Assembly (NCBI GenBank): GCA_902527245.1
Contig: CABZOI010000015.1
Coordinates: 1 to 47,392 of the forward strand
Source: an uncultured SAR92 cluster bacterium
GTDB lineage: Bacteria; Pseudomonadota; Gammaproteobacteria; Pseudomonadales; Porticoccaceae
Length of the DNA stretch: 47,392 nucleotides
Reading direction: 5' to 3'
Shown here: positions 32,868 through 41,212 of the stretch, piece by piece
Layout: each line of letters opens with the position of its first letter
Position numbering within the stretch: position 1 is the first letter of the stretch
Notes under the pieces: model-generated
The model's input: the letters and a program-made list of their open reading frames with translations, nothing else
What the model was told of the DNA's origin: nothing
Database searches by the model: none
Program-made: the position numbers and the translations under genes

Positions 32868-34424
32868 ATGGCATCGATAAACCATTTAATATCTATGAAA
32901 AATCACAATCTATATTCTCATTACCAAAAGCAATTTATCAAATATAAAGATAAAGTTGCCTTACGATTACTAAATAATGAGACCATCAAATATTCGAACT
33001 TAGAAAATAAGTCGGCAAAAATTGCAAACTATCTCGTGCAAGTTGGTGTTAGCGTAGGAGATCGAGTATCTGTTCAAGTTCACAAGTCACCAGAGGCACT
33101 ATACCTTTACCTCGCATGCTTAAGAGCAGGATTTGTATATCACCCTTTAAATGTAGGTTACAAGGAACATGAATTAGATTTCTTTTTCCAAAATGCGGAA
33201 CCATCACTGGTGGTTTGCGATGAAAGTAACCTCGAAATGATTGAAAATTTAGCCCTTAAAAATAAGATCTCAAAGGTTCTAACATTAAATTCCGATTCAA
33301 CTGGCAGCCTTCTTGAAGAAGCTGAAAAATGTGCGTCAACCTTCGAAACAGTCCAGAAAGAAAATGATGATCTAGCAGCACTTTTATATTCCTCTGGAAC
33401 TACTGGGACTCCCAAGGGAATTATGCTGACACATCTGAATCTCTCAAGTAATGCTCACTGTTTAAAAAATGTTTGGGGATTTACTGATGAAGATACCTTG
33501 CTCCATGCGTTACCCATTTTTCATGTCCATGGTCTTTTTGTTGCACTTGGTTGTGTATTCTTATCAGGTGCTTCAACTTTTTGGTTAAACACATTCAATC
33601 AAAATGAAGTACTGAATACACTCCCAAAATGTACTGTGATGATGGGAGTGCCTACCTATTACACAAGACTTCTTGCTACAAATCAGATGAATAAACTTGT
33701 AACCAAAAATATGAGACTCTTTATTTCTGGATCTGCACCATTGTTGACTGATACGTTTGTTGAATTCGAGCAAGCCACAGGACATTGCATTTTGGAACGA
33801 TATGGTATGACAGAGACCAATATGAGCACATCTAACCCACTAGTGGGAAAACGCAAAGCAGGAACTGTGGGCAAGCCTCTTCCTCAAATAGAAATCAGAA
33901 TAACTGATAATAATGGCAAATTAGTGGACGAAGAGGAGATTGGAAATATTCAAGTGCGAGGGCCAAATGTATTTAAAGGTTACTGGAGGATGCCAGAGAA
34001 AACTTTAGAGGAGTTTACGCATGATGGTTATTTCAATACTGGCGACAAGGGCGTAACAGATGCAGATGGTTATATCTCTATAGTGGGTCGGTCCAAAGAT
34101 ATGATAATCACGGGAGGCCTTAATGTTTATCCGAAAGAAGTTGAACTAGTAATTGATGAAATAGACGGCATTTTGGAATCAGCAGTAATCGGGATTCCGG
34201 ATCAAGACTTTGGAGAGACAGTTGCTGCTCTTATCGTGTATGAAAAAAATGAGCGTAATCCAGCAGTTGAAGAAATATTGAAGCTATTGAAGGAAAAAAT
34301 TTCTAACTTTAAGGTTCCAAAGCAGATTGTTGCGATTGATGAATTACCTAGAAACACAATGGGCAAGGTTCAAAAAAATATCTTACGAGATTCTTTTGCA
34401 ATGCTTAACTCAAAAAATAGTTAA
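32868..34424 (+). CDS. matB: Malonyl-CoA/methylmalonyl-CoA synthetase
   Basis: This cytoplasmic acyl-adenylate-forming ligase activates malonate (or methylmalonate) with CoA. The 518 residues contain the AMP-binding motif YSSGTTGTPKG near 182-192, RLFISGSAPLL and the MatB-typical ILERYGMTETNMSTSNP near 305-320, NTGDKG, and the C-terminal catalytic Lys in PRNTMGKVQK. The wording of the motifs after the A5 core is that of MatB rather than acetyl- or long-chain acyl-CoA synthetases. There is no malonyl-CoA decarboxylase or malonate transporter in the window. A carboxyltransferase/biotin-carrier pair acting on acyl-CoA lies about 14 kb away. The 3' end overlaps the phytase gene by 15 bases. Confidence 0.88.
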   Translation: MASINHLISMKNHNLYSHYQKQFIKYKDKVALRLLNNETIKYSNLENKSAKIANYLVQVGVSVGDRVSVQVHKSPEALYLYLACLRAGFVYHPLNVGYKEHELDFFFQNAEPSLVVCDESNLEMIENLALKNKISKVLTLNSDSTGSLLEEAEKCASTFETVQKENDDLAALLYSSGTTGTPKGIMLTHLNLSSNAHCLKNVWGFTDEDTLLHALPIFHVHGLFVALGCVFLSGASTFWLNTFNQNEVLNTLPKCTVMMGVPTYYTRLLATNQMNKLVTKNMRLFISGSAPLLTDTFVEFEQATGHCILERYGMTETNMSTSNPLVGKRKAGTVGKPLPQIEIRITDNNGKLVDEEEIGNIQVRGPNVFKGYWRMPEKTLEEFTHDGYFNTGDKGVTDADGYISIVGRSKDMIITGGLNVYPKEVELVIDEIDGILESAVIGIPDQDFGETVAALIVYEKNERNPAVEEILKLLKEKISNFKVPKQIVAIDELPRNTMGKVQKNILRDSFAMLNSKNS

Positions 34425-35507
34425 ATTGAGTACTTGCTCGACATCTTTAAAATCGATGTATTTGAAGTTTTGTCGTTTTTCATCACAATTATTACAATCA
34501 TTTTTATCATCCTGAACAACTAACAGACCACTATCAAAGGTTGAATTGAAAGAAAAATTTACTGCATCAATCCCGTCTGTCTCTGAAACACCATCGACAT
34601 ATTCTCTAAATAAACGGTCACTGTCAGTGACCATAAAACTTCCTATATATTGATAGGGCGCTTGTCTTCGATATAAGTTAAATTTTGAATCTCCTTGAGA
34701 CGACAGAATAATATATCCAGCCACACTCGACGTTTTGTAAAGAGCGACTCCTTCGGGATCTCCACCGATGTTCCCTTCTCGAGAGTCAACTACCTTATAG
34801 TTTGATAGATCAGGATAAGCCGTCAAATCATAAGCTTTTAGTACTCCATTGGTTTCCTCTTCAGAAATAAAAAGAGTTCGATGTTCATCATCATAAACAC
34901 AGCCTTCAGACTCGCCGCCATTGTCAAAGGTGAGTAATCTCTGCATTGACCCATTTCTGTAATTCCACATTTCAACACTTGGACCTTCATCTTCTGTTGC
35001 GAAAAATATTAATCCAAACTCTTTATCAAAACCCGCACAAATACCATAGACATTCACATCCGTACTTTCAGATATGGAAGGGCTTTGATTTAATGAAAAA
35101 TTCTTATCAGACGCGCCATCTTTTAGATCTTCATTTTTGACGATCCATAGATCAATGGTTTGATCTGTTCTGTTTGAGCCAACGATATAAGTCTCACTCT
35201 CAATAATCCTTAGATCAATATTGTTAATCTCACCCAGAGCTGTGTAGCCAACTTTACTTCCTTTGAGATCATAAACATATACACCTGCCCTTTTGTCTGT
35301 TCCAAAAATCAGAGAATTGTTTGGGCTATCAAGGTTAGTCCATATTGCTGGATCATCTGCTGCGTCACCTTTTGTGTCAACTTCAGGTGTCTCATAAACT
35401 GACGTAACACTTGGATAATCAGAACATGCAGCTAATGCAATAAAAAACATCAGTATAGTTGTACATAACAAAAAGCGAAGAACTGAATCTAGAATGTATG
35501 AAATCAT
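34410..35507 (-). CDS. Beta-propeller phytase, lipoprotein
   Basis: This enzyme removes phosphates from phytate (inositol hexakisphosphate) using calcium at a six-bladed propeller. The 365 residues begin with a leader and a lipobox-like ending (FFIALAAC, Cys at 28), so it is probably membrane-anchored. Phytase signatures are present: GDAADDPAIW near residue 47, NNIDLR, GGESEGCVYDD, SEEETNG, GDPEGVAL and LSSQGDSKFNLY, ending with LVVQDDKN. Acidic residues in these motifs bind calcium and phosphate. The gene lies downstream of a TonB receptor gene, an arrangement known for this phytase family in proteobacteria, but a strong terminator stands between them. It overlaps the 3' end of matB by 15 bases. 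Confidence 0.93.
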   Translation of the reverse strand: MISYILDSVLRFLLCTTILMFFIALAACSDYPSVTSVYETPEVDTKGDAADDPAIWTNLDSPNNSLIFGTDKRAGVYVYDLKGSKVGYTALGEINNIDLRIIESETYIVGSNRTDQTIDLWIVKNEDLKDGASDKNFSLNQSPSISESTDVNVYGICAGFDKEFGLIFFATEDEGPSVEMWNYRNGSMQRLLTFDNGGESEGCVYDDEHRTLFISEEETNGVLKAYDLTAYPDLSNYKVVDSREGNIGGDPEGVALYKTSSVAGYIILSSQGDSKFNLYRRQAPYQYIGSFMVTDSDRLFREYVDGVSETDGIDAVNFSFNSTFDSGLLVVQDDKNDCNNCDEKRQNFKYIDFKDVEQVLNLTIF

Positions 35508-35518
35508 GCTCTCTACCT

Positions 35519-35548
35519 AAAAAGGGCTGATCATAAACTAATCAGCCC
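35519..35548 (-). terminator. Intrinsic terminator between TonB receptor and phytase genes
   Basis: On the minus strand GGGCTGAT (35548-35541) pairs perfectly with ATCAGCCC (35531-35524) around a nine-base loop, and TTTTT (35523-35519) follows at once. This is a textbook Rho-independent terminator. It lies 20 bases after the receptor stop and 11 bases before the phytase ATG. Phytase mRNA must therefore come from read-through or from RNA processing. Confidence 0.85.
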
Positions 35549-35568
35549 AAGGATTTTTCGTGAATAAT

Positions 35569-38034
35569 TTAAAAATTGTAGGTCATACCGAGAGAATAAT
35601 TACGTCCATAAACATCATATTGAGATAACTGATTCTCATTACCCCAGTAATAGTATTCTTCTCTGTTACCCAAATTGACTGCCTCAAATTTAAACTCTAA
35701 ATTATCGGAAGTTTTATATTTCGCTGTAAAATCTACTTGAAGGTAGTTATCGACGAACCGAGAATTATTTTCTGAAACATCATCAATATCGTCACCCTCA
35801 TCAGACAACCAATCCAAATAGTCGCTTCTGTAATTTGCTGCCAGCCTAACATCCCAGGGACCTTCGTCATAACCAAGGCTTATATTAAAGGCTTCATCAG
35901 CTAATTTCCTAAACGGAGTGGTGAAGCTCACATCATCAGTTGGTTCAAAAGTACTCTCTCCATCGGTAAGAGTTATATTGCCGGCAAAGTAAATGCCATT
36001 CTCCCAACCATATTGAAGATTTAACTCCAGACCATTAATTGTGGAGTCTTGTGCATTTTCCCACGTTTCAACATCATCATTAAATGTAACGCCTAAGAAG
36101 GTTGCTGTCTTATATATCTTTGGATAAATCGCATTTTCAATATTTTTTCTAAACAAACCGACACTTGCAAAGGTCATATCATCCCCATAAAACTCAAGAG
36201 ATAGATCATAATTTACTGCTTCATAAGGTTTTAAATCAGGATTTCCTGCGCTACCACTTATATCCCCCTCATCATTATCATAATCAAGCTTAGGAGCCGT
36301 TTTTTTAAAGCCGGGTCTAGACAATCCCTTCCAGATAGATCCTCTTAACTGAAGACGATCGTCTAAGAAATACTTGATATTAATACTTGGTGCAAAAAAT
36401 GAATGATCACTTCCCGCAAAAACTTGATTTCCGTCTTGATCAAATGCCTGAGATTCAGTTGATGTGTCCTCATAACGCACACCTGCGACTATCACTCCCT
36501 TGTCCCAAGTGTAGGTGTTTTGAATATACAAAGCATTAACCTTCTCTTCGGTCACAAAATCACGAGCATAATCATTACTGAAATCCACAGAAAGGCTATC
36601 TAACTGATTTCTTAGAGCATATATCATGTCGGGATTCGCTTGCTGACTGAAGGTTTGTCCCGCGAATTGCCAGTCAAGAGTTTGTGGATCAAAGTCTGCC
36701 ATTGTCATGTCCGCCTCATAGACAATGATGTAATCATCGACGTCTTTTTCTCTGTTCTTACTCTTAAAACCTACTTTTAAAGTACCCAAATCTGTTTCTC
36801 TTTCAGCATTCACCGAGAAAGCAAACTCAGAATCTTTGGACACATTTTCCGTTATTTCAAGCTCTTTAAAACCTAATTCTGAAGGAGAATAAATACTGGT
36901 ATCTGACGGGGTTATCGTTGGTCTCTGAGGATTACTCCACTCTATTGTTCCCACAGTATCCTTCATATCATTTCTAAAAGTGACGTCAGCGTTATCACTA
37001 TCGTCTTCCTCAGCAAAAGAGTAGCTAATTTTAGGGTCAATAATCCAATCTCCCATCATTCCTTCAAAGCCAAGTGTGAAAGCGGATAGTGTCCTTGTCT
37101 CATAACGCACCCGGGTTTCAGCGTCGTGTCGTATCCTTTCAGTTTGCATGCTGGTTGCAGTCTCGGTTCCATCTATTAACTTAATTTTGCCATATTCATC
37201 TTTCCATCTGAGTTCAGCATCATCATACTGATTCCAAAATGCACTTAGGAAAACTCTCCCTTCCGATACCAACAAGTCTGCATCATAACTTAATCCATAC
37301 CTCTCTCTCGTCAACTCATAAAACCGCATTTCATAATCATCATTCATTAAACCGTCTTCCCAACCAAAACCAGTTTCGTTGTTGTAGGCTACAATGTCTT
37401 TGCTTGAATACGTAACGGCTAAAATGTTTGCAAATGTGTCACTCAGTTTTTCACCATAAGTGATAGACATCTTCGGATTGAAATTTTCATCTGCATACTG
37501 ACTAAAATTATTTTGTATCTTCGCTTTAAAAAGTTTTCCATCTATACTCGAAGGCTTTTTAGTGTTGAAGTCGATTCTTCCACCGATCGAATCAGAATCC
37601 ATCTCGGGCGTTAACGATTTCGCAACTGTAATCGATTCTAATAACTCTGTTGGCAGGCCATCGAGCATAACACTCCTACCATTCTCCGGAGCAACCATCG
37701 AAGCGCCGTTCACAGCAATACTATTTAAATCAGAAGATAAACCTCTTATTGTGATATATCTTCCTTCTCCCTGATCATTTTCTACTGAAATTCCAGAGAG
37801 TCGTCTCACGGCTTCGGCTGCCGTCGTATCAGCAAATCCCCCTAATGCATCTGAGTCAACCACTGAAATGATATTATCAGCTTCTCTTTGTTTATCTACA
37901 GCAGAGATTAAGCTTGCTTTTGAGCCAACAACGACCACCTCTTCAATGTTATCAACATCTTGGGCGTGTAGACTGAATGTACACAGAACGATGGCACAAG
38001 CGAGAGTTTTAAAAATAATTAAACGATTTCTCAT
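35569..38034 (-). CDS. TonB-dependent receptor linked to phytase
   Basis: This 821-residue outer-membrane receptor has a signal peptide ending near HAQD (residue 25), then the plug: EEVVVVGSKAS and the family phrase DTTAAEAVRRLSGISVENDQGEG, ITIRGL. These phrases are those of the Caulobacter-type TonB receptor subfamily. The barrel closes with LGMTYNF. AGGA lies eight bases before the ATG. The gene has a good predicted promoter (38081-38109) and heads the phytase operon, so uptake of phytate, its breakdown products or a metal-phytate complex is the likely role. The ligand is inferred from the partner gene only. Confidence 0.93.
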   Translation of the reverse strand: MRNRLIIFKTLACAIVLCTFSLHAQDVDNIEEVVVVGSKASLISAVDKQREADNIISVVDSDALGGFADTTAAEAVRRLSGISVENDQGEGRYITIRGLSSDLNSIAVNGASMVAPENGRSVMLDGLPTELLESITVAKSLTPEMDSDSIGGRIDFNTKKPSSIDGKLFKAKIQNNFSQYADENFNPKMSITYGEKLSDTFANILAVTYSSKDIVAYNNETGFGWEDGLMNDDYEMRFYELTRERYGLSYDADLLVSEGRVFLSAFWNQYDDAELRWKDEYGKIKLIDGTETATSMQTERIRHDAETRVRYETRTLSAFTLGFEGMMGDWIIDPKISYSFAEEDDSDNADVTFRNDMKDTVGTIEWSNPQRPTITPSDTSIYSPSELGFKELEITENVSKDSEFAFSVNAERETDLGTLKVGFKSKNREKDVDDYIIVYEADMTMADFDPQTLDWQFAGQTFSQQANPDMIYALRNQLDSLSVDFSNDYARDFVTEEKVNALYIQNTYTWDKGVIVAGVRYEDTSTESQAFDQDGNQVFAGSDHSFFAPSINIKYFLDDRLQLRGSIWKGLSRPGFKKTAPKLDYDNDEGDISGSAGNPDLKPYEAVNYDLSLEFYGDDMTFASVGLFRKNIENAIYPKIYKTATFLGVTFNDDVETWENAQDSTINGLELNLQYGWENGIYFAGNITLTDGESTFEPTDDVSFTTPFRKLADEAFNISLGYDEGPWDVRLAANYRSDYLDWLSDEGDDIDDVSENNSRFVDNYLQVDFTAKYKTSDNLEFKFEAVNLGNREEYYYWGNENQLSQYDVYGRNYSLGMTYNF

Positions 38035-38080
38035 GATAGATTCCTATATGGTGTCCATCATCGAAAAATAGCTGATGATT

Positions 38081-38109
38081 ATTAAATTTAGATGAATTAT
38101 TTTTGACAA
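38081..38109 (-). promoter_or_regulatory. Predicted sigma-70 promoter for the receptor-phytase unit
   Basis: On the minus strand TTGTCA (38109-38104) is followed after exactly 17 bases by TTTAAT (38086-38081); each matches 5 of 6 consensus bases. The expected start is near 38074, giving a leader of about 40 bases. The leader contains an ATCATC/GATGAT inverted repeat (38057-38062 and 38074-38079). Confidence 0.55.
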
Positions 38110-38219
38110 AAAAATAAAACTTTTTTTTCACATTTATTACAAAATAAATTTTTCTTCGTCACATAACTTTAATATATCTGTCATAGGATCTTGTCTAATT
38201 TAATTCTTTTAGTGAAAAT

Positions 38220-39062
38220 GTGAAGCTCAGGAAAATTAAAGCAATTGAAACTCCTTATGAAAATATAAGTGAGTCCGACTATCAAATTGAAAAACGTCGA
38301 CTTCAAGTTGAGCTTTTAAAGATCCAACAGTGGGTAATGAAGCGCAATCTTAAGTTGATCGTGCTTTTTGAAGGAAGAGATGCCGCTGGAAAAGGCTCTA
38401 CCATAAAGCGGTTCACAGAAAATTTAATACCCTCTCATTTTTCTATCCATGCGTTAGGAGTACCGTCAAAATCAGAATCAAAATATTGGTTTCGACGATA
38501 TGAATCTTTATTTCCCAAAGAAGGTCATATTTCATTTTTTGATAGATCTTGGTATACACGAGCACTTATTGAACCCACTATGGGATATTGTTCCGAGGGT
38601 CAATACAAACGATTCATTAAAAAAGTTTTGCGTTGGGAGCACAATTGTATCGATGACGGTTTCTTGATTTTTAAATTCTATCTATCCGTAGATAGGGAGA
38701 CCCAACTGATACGTTTCGAAAATCGATTAAGTAATCCACTAACTTATTGGAAACTATCAGACAATGATATCCACGCCAGGAAGAAATGGGCAGTTTTTAC
38801 AAAGTATAAAGAACAAATGTTCGAATATACTTCCTCCAAGAAATCTCCCTGGATAGTTGTCAATGCCAACACAAAGAAACAAGCAAGACTGACCAGTATG
38901 TTATACTTAGTCAGAGCGTTTGGGCGCAGAAAATTTGAACCTCTTACTGGTGAAGATGTTATTCTTACTCATAGCATATCTGTTGGAGGTGTGAAATTTA
39001 GAGGTTTAACCCTTCAACAAATGGCAGTTTTAAAGGAACTAAAAGAAAAACAAATTACGTAG
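38220..39062 (+). CDS. PPK2-family polyphosphate kinase
   Basis: This cytoplasmic P-loop kinase moves phosphate between polyphosphate and nucleoside mono- or diphosphates, or makes polyphosphate. The 280 residues show Walker A at 52-60 (GRDAAGKGS), the lid region, and Walker B FFDRSWY with Asp108. The length fits single-domain PPK2. The frame starts with GTG at 38220; the ATG two bases earlier runs straight into TGA, and no better start exists back to the stop at 38196. No clear ribosome-binding site is seen. Class I versus III (direction and substrate) cannot be fixed by eye. A Nudix gene follows seven bases downstream, and the phytase-receptor unit is divergent. Confidence 0.9.
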   Translation: MKLRKIKAIETPYENISESDYQIEKRRLQVELLKIQQWVMKRNLKLIVLFEGRDAAGKGSTIKRFTENLIPSHFSIHALGVPSKSESKYWFRRYESLFPKEGHISFFDRSWYTRALIEPTMGYCSEGQYKRFIKKVLRWEHNCIDDGFLIFKFYLSVDRETQLIRFENRLSNPLTYWKLSDNDIHARKKWAVFTKYKEQMFEYTSSKKSPWIVVNANTKKQARLTSMLYLVRAFGRRKFEPLTGEDVILTHSISVGGVKFRGLTLQQMAVLKELKEKQIT

Positions 39063-39069
39063 AAATTTT

Positions 39070-39567
39070 ATGGAACCAGTAAAAATCGAATCCAAAGCTC
39101 TAGAGGCTCCCAATTCGCTCAAAACCACAGTGGCACTTCCAGTGATTGAGTCGGCTGGCGGTTTGGTATGTAATAAAAACAATCACATACTTCTTATGTT
39201 CAAACGTGGGAAGTGGGATATGCCAAAGGGAAGAGTGGATGATAAAGGAAAGAAGGTTTCGGCGATCCGCGAGGTCAACGAAGAGACTGGTTTGAATACT
39301 TCTAATTTGTCTATTGTTGGAAAGTTGGTATCAACTTGGCACACCACAAGACATGAGAATATAAAATATCTAAAAAAAACTCATTGGTATGCTATGCACT
39401 ATGATGGGTTTGATGATGAAACAATCCCTCAAATTGAAGAGGGAATAATTGAATGCCGTTGGGTTCACCTAAGTGAACTACCTAAGTATCGGGCTTTAAT
39501 GAGGTCTCGAGTTGAGTATGTTGTAGATTTCTGGCATGAGAATCTTGCATACATTGCCAGATCTTAA
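39070..39567 (+). CDS. Nudix hydrolase
   Basis: This is a 165-residue Mg-dependent hydrolase of nucleoside-diphosphate-linked compounds. The Nudix box is recognisable from PKGRVDDKGKK through AIREVNEETGL near residues 56-79. The REVNEETGL half is exact, but the position of the first conserved Glu is taken by Gly/Lys and the spacing is one shorter, as in some diadenosine-polyphosphate or diphosphoinositol-polyphosphate hydrolases. It is co-transcribed with PPK2 (seven-base gap). Given phytase and PPK2 as neighbours, a polyphosphate-chain or inositol-pyrophosphate substrate is attractive but unproved. It converges with the COG0523 GTPase gene. Confidence 0.85.
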   Translation: MEPVKIESKALEAPNSLKTTVALPVIESAGGLVCNKNNHILLMFKRGKWDMPKGRVDDKGKKVSAIREVNEETGLNTSNLSIVGKLVSTWHTTRHENIKYLKKTHWYAMHYDGFDDETIPQIEEGIIECRWVHLSELPKYRALMRSRVEYVVDFWHENLAYIARS

Positions 39568-39603
39568 TTTAGCAAAACCTCAAAATAACACTATTTTGCG
39601 AGT

Positions 39604-40608
39604 TTATTGAATACAATCAAATAATCCTTCTTCAAACGAATCATCAATAGATTCCGAAATCAATTCAATTCGACTTTCAGAACAATCATCAAATTCAGTC
39701 TCTGTGAATTCATCAGGTGTTAAGTTAAATCCGAACACTCCGTTATCAGTAATCAAAACCGCCTTCATTCGATCTACGATCAAGCCGTCGAATAATGAAA
39801 ATAGCTTTTGATAGTTGAATACCTTTTCGGGAGAAAATCGCCAGCCAATACTGTTAAAACCATCGCCAGTATTAATTGCTTTCACATATCCAGATTCGAG
39901 AAAAGAATTGTCCTCCATTGACAAATTGTCGTGTTGGTTCATCGGTTTATCATCAATATTGTTAGATTCAAATAGAGAGGTTCCATCGAGCTCTGATACA
40001 TCAATATCAGCATTTTCAGTAAAAACTAACCTAGTTATTGGACCGTTAATTTGTTTTACATAATTTCGCAAAATTTCTTCATCCATATGGTCATAAAGGT
40101 CCATCTTATTACCAATAATTGTGTCAGCAATCACGATCTGCTGTTGAAAAATTTCATTTTCTACAAAACGATTTTCTCTGAGCTTCCTTGCGTCAACTAA
40201 AGTAAGAGTCTTCTGCACCGACAGAACATTTTTGTATGACTCACTGTATAGAACTTCCAGAACCTCTCTAGGATGACCGAGTCCCGTAGGCTCAATTAAA
40301 AGTCTATCTGGCCTATCATTGGCGAGAAGTCGGGAGAGCGCAATCTGCATCGACAACCCTGCGGTACAACACATACATCCCCCAGGAACTTCGAATATAA
40401 CTACACTTTCTCCCTCTTTTTTATTGCCCTCTAACAGACTCCCATCAATGCCAATTTCTCCGAATTCATTAACTAAAATGGCCCAATGCTCAGTTTCTGG
40501 CTTTTGAGCCAATAAGTTTAAAATTGCAGATGTTTTACCCACTCCAAGAAAACCAGAGATGATATTAGTTGGAATTCTCCTTGAAATGTCTTTATCGATA
40601 TCCATCAA
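39604..40608 (-). CDS. COG0523-family GTPase (CobW/ZigA-like metal chaperone)
   Basis: This is a G3E P-loop GTPase that delivers or senses a metal such as zinc or cobalt. The 334 residues have Walker A GFLGVGKT (19-26), the family metal motif Cys78-x-Cys80-Cys81 (GGCMCC), and the GNKMDL guanine-binding motif near residue 166. The C-terminal domain is acidic and less conserved. The subgroup (CobW, zinc chaperone or nitrile hydratase activator) is uncertain. A MerC-domain membrane protein gene lies 59 bases upstream on the same strand, a pairing seen in zinc-limitation regulons; I found no clear Zur-type operator before it. Confidence 0.88.
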   Translation of the reverse strand: MMDIDKDISRRIPTNIISGFLGVGKTSAILNLLAQKPETEHWAILVNEFGEIGIDGSLLEGNKKEGESVVIFEVPGGCMCCTAGLSMQIALSRLLANDRPDRLLIEPTGLGHPREVLEVLYSESYKNVLSVQKTLTLVDARKLRENRFVENEIFQQQIVIADTIIGNKMDLYDHMDEEILRNYVKQINGPITRLVFTENADIDVSELDGTSLFESNNIDDKPMNQHDNLSMEDNSFLESGYVKAINTGDGFNSIGWRFSPEKVFNYQKLFSLFDGLIVDRMKAVLITDNGVFGFNLTPDEFTETEFDDCSESRIELISESIDDSFEEGLFDCIQ

Positions 40609-40667
40609 AAAACTCAGTATTAAACTGATAATTCAAGAATAGAGTTGATGATTTTTTAACGAGTATT

Positions 40668-41072
40668 TCAGCTGCCTGAGATCTCAGGTCCACAACAATC
40701 TTCTTCTTTCTTAGTTCTACAAAGTCGGTAATTCAACCAATGAGCCAATGCTAAAAATGAAGCTCCAGCTACCGTTAGGGCTTGTTCCATTTCCTCACCA
40801 ACCACGACCGCTGATAATAAAAAGATAAGGCCAGTGACTCCAATAAATATAAACTCCTTATGCTTATGATCTTTGCAGCCGAGATTTAACGCGTAAATAC
40901 TGATTGGTATAGCCGCAAAAACCATCCATAAGTGAAAGTACTCACTGTCTACATAAATTGCTAAAAAATTGGGAATAGCTACCAAAACTATCGGAAGTGC
41001 TAAACAATGTATAACACAGGCAAGCGATAGCCCAATTGCCATACGATCGGTTATTAATTGCATAGGCTTCAT
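40668..41072 (-). CDS. MerC-domain inner-membrane protein
   Basis: This 134-residue membrane protein has four hydrophobic segments. The MerC-type metal pair is CVIHC near residues 19-23 in the first helix, with LALP after it. The C-terminal tail has a second Cys pair (DCCGPE). MerC transports Hg2+ in mercury operons, but no other mer gene is present and chromosomal MerC-domain proteins like this are linked to zinc or other metals. AAGGA stands about seven bases before the ATG. It is upstream of the COG0523 GTPase gene and probably co-transcribed with it. Confidence 0.85.
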   Translation of the reverse strand: MKPMQLITDRMAIGLSLACVIHCLALPIVLVAIPNFLAIYVDSEYFHLWMVFAAIPISIYALNLGCKDHKHKEFIFIGVTGLIFLLSAVVVGEEMEQALTVAGASFLALAHWLNYRLCRTKKEEDCCGPEISGS

Positions 41073-41212
41073 TATTATTCCTTAATGTCTTGGTGAAAAT
41101 TTGCGTCGCATATTACATCCATTTAGATTACGTTTTCAATACGAAGTTTCATCAGATCTTCAAAAATCTCCAATAAACCTAGCTATTCAATCTCTGAAAA
41201 TTTTTTCGCTTC

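Noticed and set aside
39570-39603. Imperfect hairpin between the convergent Nudix and COG0523 genes, a possible two-way terminator.
   Set aside because: The stem is AT-rich with a two-base bulge and there is no good T-run on either side.
40668-41072. MerC protein as evidence of a mercury-resistance operon or transposon.
   Set aside because: No other mer gene, transposase or terminal inverted repeats were found around it.
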